Source of the DNA: Actinobacteria bacterium UBA5976
Lineage (GTDB): Bacteria; Actinomycetota; Actinomycetes; S36-B12; UBA5976
NCBI GenBank assembly: GCA_002430405.1
Contig: DJBM01000090.1
Location: forward strand, 1-8,202
Length of the DNA: 8,202 nt
Direction of reading: 5' to 3'
Positions 5,887 to 8,202 of this stretch are shown one piece after another. Each line of letters begins with the position of its first letter. Within the stretch, counting starts at the first letter, position 1. The notes beneath the pieces were generated by a model. It saw nothing but the letters and a program-made list of their open reading frames with translations. It ran no database searches and was not told where the DNA came from. A program made the translations under genes and the position numbers.

Positions 5887-6680
5887 GGGGCTATGGTTCG
5901 AAGCGCACTTGAAATTGTTTCAATTTTTGAATCCATTGTTGTCAATCCAAGTTCAAAAGTAACCGCTGTAGTTTTAGGGAATATGCTATTTACCCAGATC
6001 GTAAAAGTTCCAGTGTAGGAATTAGTTACTGAGCCAGATTTTTCTCCTGGAATGCATTCTGAACGGTAACCAGTTAACCCCGATAAACGGTCGCTTATCT
6101 GCGTGGTTCGCTCGGGTGGGCAATCAATTTGGTCAAAAGGCTGGTGGAAAACCACGATCCGAGTTGGTTTAATTTTTTGCACGGCGTTCATTAGTGCAAC
6201 AGTCTCTGGTTCACTTGCCGGACTTGGGCCGCTGTATGTTCGCAGGCTTGGATCTGATGCCAGCCACTTAATTGGAAAGTTTCGATTTATGTCGACTTTG
6301 TTTGCGTTACGTCTTGTTACTAGTTCTGAGCCATCTGGATTTCCATCGCGAATAACCCAAATTTCAGTGCCTTGCGGAGCTGGATTTTTTAGCAACTCAT
6401 CTACTACCCGGATGCCATCTGGTTCATTTCCGTGAATCGTGCCAATAACTAGGAGAGCATTTTGCGAATCAATTGTGGAACCCGCAATCTGGCAAGCTTC
6501 AATTTCTGTACCGGCTACTGATTTGCCGATGGTCATTGTGTGCTGACATCCGACTTGCAATGACAGCGAAGAATCACCTGAAACAGCGTTCTGTGATGAA
6601 TTTGAAAATTGAGCAACAATAATTATTGCAACCAGGAAGCTGATTCCACTTACGGCTATGAGCCAGAACTTCAAACGCAT
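5874..6680 (-). CDS. M14-family zinc carboxypeptidase, MpaA-like, membrane-anchored or secreted
   Basis: Metallopeptidase of 268 aa expected outside the membrane. An N-terminal hydrophobic segment (about 5-24) preceded by MRLK acts as signal peptide or anchor. M14 motifs follow in order: zinc ligands His83 and Glu86 in GTIHGNEPDG, the substrate-binding NPDG...RRNANKVDINRNFP (114-136), YSGPSPASEPET (149-160), the third zinc ligand His179 in VVFHQPFDQID, and the catalytic glutamate Glu243 in TFELG. GxSVxG...C near 52-63, HGNEP, NPDG, NxVDxNRNFP and SEPET closely resemble murein-peptide amidase MpaA, which cuts the gamma-D-Glu-diaminopimelate bond, so recycling or trimming of cell-wall peptides is the best guess. 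Four cysteines (45, 63, 187, 209) could form disulfides, consistent with export. The ATG at 6678-6680 has no SD; a -10-like hexamer lies 6 nt upstream. Family is sure, substrate inferred. Confidence 0.85.
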   Translation of the reverse strand: MRLKFWLIAVSGISFLVAIIIVAQFSNSSQNAVSGDSSLSLQVGCQHTMTIGKSVAGTEIEACQIAGSTIDSQNALLVIGTIHGNEPDGIRVVDELLKNPAPQGTEIWVIRDGNPDGSELVTRRNANKVDINRNFPIKWLASDPSLRTYSGPSPASEPETVALMNAVQKIKPTRIVVFHQPFDQIDCPPERTTQISDRLSGLTGYRSECIPGEKSGSVTNSYTGTFTIWVNSIFPKTTAVTFELGLTTMDSKIETISSALRTIAPEVP

Positions 6681-6686
6681 TTCTAG

Positions 6687-6692
6687 AATCTA
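6687..6692 (-). promoter_or_regulatory. Candidate -10 element for a leaderless peptidase mRNA
   Basis: On the minus strand TAGATT (TANNNT) is followed by 6 nt and the ATG at 6680. No Shine-Dalgarno lies in that gap. The region just upstream ends at the rho terminator hairpin (6715), so transcription is insulated from rho. Confidence 0.45.
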
Positions 6693-6714
6693 CCTGCGAT
6701 TTGGGCTACGTGCA

Positions 6715-6753
6715 GAAAAGAACCGACCCTAATATTTCGGGTCGATTCTTTTC
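6715..6753 (-). terminator. Likely terminator of the rho transcript
   Basis: A 15-bp stem: arms 6753-6739 and 6729-6715 on the minus strand, with a 9-nt A/T-rich loop. One pair is G-U in the minus-strand RNA but a C-A mismatch in the plus-strand RNA, favouring function on the minus strand. The descending arm ends in U-rich GGTTCTTTTC, though a separate U-tract after it is lacking. It sits about 100 nt after the rho stop and just before the peptidase promoter. Confidence 0.65.
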
Positions 6754-6763
6754 GCTAAATATT

Positions 6764-6845
6764 CGGATTAATTGGCCAGTACTTACCGACGTTGATTAAT
6801 CCTGCGGATTAATCGGACAGTACTTACTCACGTGGATTAAACCAG
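6764..6845. repeat. Tandem duplication of a 41-bp unit downstream of rho
   Basis: Two adjacent units, 6764-6804 and 6805-6845, agree at 34 of 41 positions by hand alignment. Both begin CGGATTAAT, contain CAGTACTTAC and then ACGT(T/G)GATTAA(T/A)CC. The differences are scattered substitutions without indels, so the duplication is not recent or is under structural constraint. The units carry complementary segments (GGATTAAT and ATTAATCC) that build the hairpins annotated separately. With the flanks, this is the main content of the 169-bp stretch between rho and the peptidase gene. Confidence 0.8.
6794..6814. repeat. Perfect hairpin across the junction of the tandem units
   Basis: GATTAATCC (6794-6802), loop TGC, GGATTAATC (6806-6814): a perfect 9-bp stem. 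Each arm can alternatively pair with GGATTAAT at 6765-6772 or with neighbouring copies, so competing folds are possible. GATTAATC is itself an 8-bp palindrome. Confidence 0.6.
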
Positions 6846-6860
6846 AGGTTTAATCCACGT
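6830..6860 (-). terminator. Perfect hairpin overlapping the rho stop codon
   Basis: Arms 6860-6847 and 6843-6830 form a perfect 14-bp stem with a 3-nt loop. It includes the last codons and the TAA of rho (6850-6852). No U-tract follows on either strand, so it is more likely an mRNA 3'-end stabiliser, or part of a composite terminator with the hairpins further downstream, than a stand-alone terminator. Confidence 0.55.
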
Positions 6861-8202
6861 TATCCATGCTGTCTGAGCCCATGCCACCAGGTGCTTCAGG
6901 TGTGGTCTTTTGTACCTGCATTAAGAAGTCAAGGTTGCTCTTAGTCTCACGAAGTTTGGTTAACAACAATTCAAGAGATTGCTGTGAATCAAGAGCGTGA
7001 AGAACGCGACGTAGTTTCCAAATGACTTTGAGTTCATCAGCAGCCAACAGAATTTCTTCACGACGAGTACCAGATGCTTCCACATCAACTGCAGGGAAAA
7101 TGCGACGATCTGCCAAGCGACGATCAAGCTTGAGTTCCATGTTGCCAGTTCCCTTGAATTCTTCGAAGATAACTTCGTCCATTCGAGATCCGGTATCAAC
7201 TAGCGCAGTAGCCAAAATAGTTAGCGAACCGCCCTCTTCGATATTTCGCGCAGCTCCGAAGAACTTCTTAGGTGGGTAAAGCGCTGCAGAATCAACACCA
7301 CCGGAAAGAATACGACCGGAAGCTGGAGCCGAAAGGTTGTAAGCGCGACCTAAACGTGTCATCGAGTCAAGCAAGACAACGACATCGTGGCCCATTTCAA
7401 CTAAACGCTTAGCGCGCTCAATTGCAAGTTCGGCAATAGTGGTGTGGTCTTCTGCGGGACGATCAAAAGTTGAAGCAATAACTTCACCCTTAACTGAGCG
7501 CTGCATATCGGTAACTTCTTCTGGACGTTCATCAACTAGAACAACCATCAAGTGAACTTCTGGATTATTTTCTGCAATTGCGTTTGCAATGTTTTGCAGA
7601 ATCATGGTCTTACCGGCCTTTGGTGGGGAAACGATTAGACCACGCTGACCCTTACCAATAGGTGCGACCAAGTCAATCACGCGAGTAACTAAGTTATTTG
7701 GAACAGTTTCCAGGCGTAACCGATCCTGCGGGTAAAGCGGGGTTAACTTACCAAAGTCAACTCGCTTGATTGCCTCATCTGGCTCAAGACCATTGATTGA
7801 TTCAATTCGAACAAGTGGGTTGAATTTCTGTGGTCGGTCACCTTCGCGTGGCTGCTTAACCTGTCCAGTTACCGCGTCACCCTTGCGAAGTGAGAAGCGC
7901 TTTACAAGTCCCATTGAGACGTAAACATCGCTTGGACCTGGCAAGTAGCCGGAGGTGCGAACGAATGCATAGTTGTCCAGGATGTCGATGATTCCAGCTA
8001 CTGGAAGCAACACATCATCTTCAGATACTTCTAAGTCGTAATCCCGATCGCCACCACGTGGACTGCGAGTGTTGCGGCTGTTGCGGTCATTGCGATCGCG
8101 GCCACGACGGTTGCGATTATTGCGGTCATTGCGATCGCCCCGATCACCAGAATCATTGTCGTTGTTGTTGTCGTTGTTACGTGGTGCACGATCTTCGCGT
8201 GG
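6850..8202 (-). CDS. rho: Transcription termination factor Rho (5' end off the right edge)
   Basis: Hexameric RNA-dependent ATPase that translocates along nascent RNA and releases RNA polymerase. The window holds 450 C-terminal residues; the frame is open to the edge, so the GTG at 8013 that begins a long ORF is an internal valine, not the start. Residues coded at 8202-8040 are a low-complexity Arg/Asn/Asp/Gly insert, as seen in actinobacterial Rho between the N-terminal helix bundle and the RNA-binding domain. Then come the cold-shock-like primary RNA site (LLPVAGIIDILDNYAFVR through RKGDAVTGQV), the P-loop SPPKAGKT (about 7603-7626), the DERPEEVTDM segment, Walker B DVVVLLDSMTRLGRAYN, the Q-loop region GGVDSAALYPPKKFFGAARN, the R-loop region VIFEEFKGTGNMELKLDR and the LADRRIFPAVD block. 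Catalytic parts look intact. A short acidic tail (GMGSDSMDNVD) ends the protein. It is followed by stacked hairpins and a probable terminator. Confidence 0.97.
   Translation of the reverse strand, partial: PREDRAPRNNDNNNDNDSGDRGDRNDRNNRNRRGRDRNDRNSRNTRSPRGGDRDYDLEVSEDDVLLPVAGIIDILDNYAFVRTSGYLPGPSDVYVSMGLVKRFSLRKGDAVTGQVKQPREGDRPQKFNPLVRIESINGLEPDEAIKRVDFGKLTPLYPQDRLRLETVPNNLVTRVIDLVAPIGKGQRGLIVSPPKAGKTMILQNIANAIAENNPEVHLMVVLVDERPEEVTDMQRSVKGEVIASTFDRPAEDHTTIAELAIERAKRLVEMGHDVVVLLDSMTRLGRAYNLSAPASGRILSGGVDSAALYPPKKFFGAARNIEEGGSLTILATALVDTGSRMDEVIFEEFKGTGNMELKLDRRLADRRIFPAVDVEASGTRREEILLAADELKVIWKLRRVLHALDSQQSLELLLTKLRETKSNLDFLMQVQKTTPEAPGGMGSDSMDNVD
8081..8138. repeat. 19-bp direct repeat within the Rho insert domain
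   Basis: The 19-bp sequence ttgcggtcattgcgatcgc occurs at 8081-8099 and again at 8120-8138, offset by 39 bp, i.e. 13 codons, so both copies encode the same DRNDRN-type peptide in frame. It indicates growth of the low-complexity segment by in-frame duplication or slippage. Confidence 0.75.

Noticed and set aside
6103..6435. Plus-strand open frame opposite the M14 peptidase
   Set aside because: Antisense to intact zinc-peptidase motifs; no ribosome-binding site or family-like sequence.
6764..6845. Tandem repeat as a CRISPR array
   Set aside because: Only two adjacent imperfect units without spacers and no cas genes.
6850..8013. Rho starting at the GTG at 8013
   Set aside because: The frame remains open for 63 more codons to the edge and encodes the typical charged actinobacterial insert; starting at 8013 would remove the N-terminal part of Rho.

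Overview
The window reads as part of a streamlined, lowish-GC actinobacterial chromosome, most plausibly a freshwater planktonic lineage of the Nanopelagicales (acI) type. The grounds are the gene order rho / rpmE / prfA / prmC / sua5(tsaC) / glyA, which is the classic actinobacterial block that normally leads on to the ATP synthase operon; a Rho with an Arg/Asn/Asp-rich insert; an RF1 with a PVT tripeptide; short intergenic gaps; and AT-rich codon choice. The taxonomic placement is inference; no marker RNA gene is present. Nothing resembling a defence island, mobile element, CRISPR array, tRNA or rRNA was seen.

Layout. Positions 1-706 (minus) are the 5' part of glyA, running off the left edge. 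Positions 766-3427 (minus) hold the tightly packed tsaC, prmC and prfA genes: prfA and prmC are nearly abutting and prmC and tsaC are only 4 nt apart, so they look translationally coupled. Positions 3467-3512 carry a very strong intrinsic terminator for rpmE (3519-3728, minus). A 193-bp divergent intergenic region (3729-3921) separates rpmE from two plus-strand genes, a kynureninase (3922-5205) and a DUF4389-type membrane protein (5237-5833). Convergent to these is a membrane-anchored or secreted M14 zinc carboxypeptidase of MpaA type (5874-6680, minus). Positions 6681-6849 are a non-coding stretch packed with inverted repeats and a 41-bp tandem duplication, lying downstream of rho (6850 to beyond 8202, minus), whose 5' end is off the right edge.

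How the genes work together. rho, rpmE, prfA and prmC are information-processing genes: transcription termination, ribosomal protein L31, peptide release factor 1, and the methyltransferase that modifies the release-factor GGQ glutamine. tsaC would normally start t6A synthesis on tRNA, and glyA supplies one-carbon units and glycine. The three genes between rho and rpmE (M14 peptidase, DUF4389, kynureninase) are an accessory insertion into this otherwise conserved order; they lack Shine-Dalgarno sequences and each has a -10-like hexamer 6-7 nt before its ATG, suggesting leaderless mRNAs.

Most notable observations: (1) glyA keeps one intact frame, but its composition and apparent ancestry switch from actinobacterial to betaproteobacterial-like near positions 482-529, so it is either an assembly chimera or an intragenic recombinant; (2) the TsaC/Sua5 protein has lost three of the four residues of the KxR...SxN signature; (3) the rho 3' region contains nested, mutually exclusive hairpins built on a tandem repeat; (4) there is a leaderless promoter pattern on the three inserted genes.
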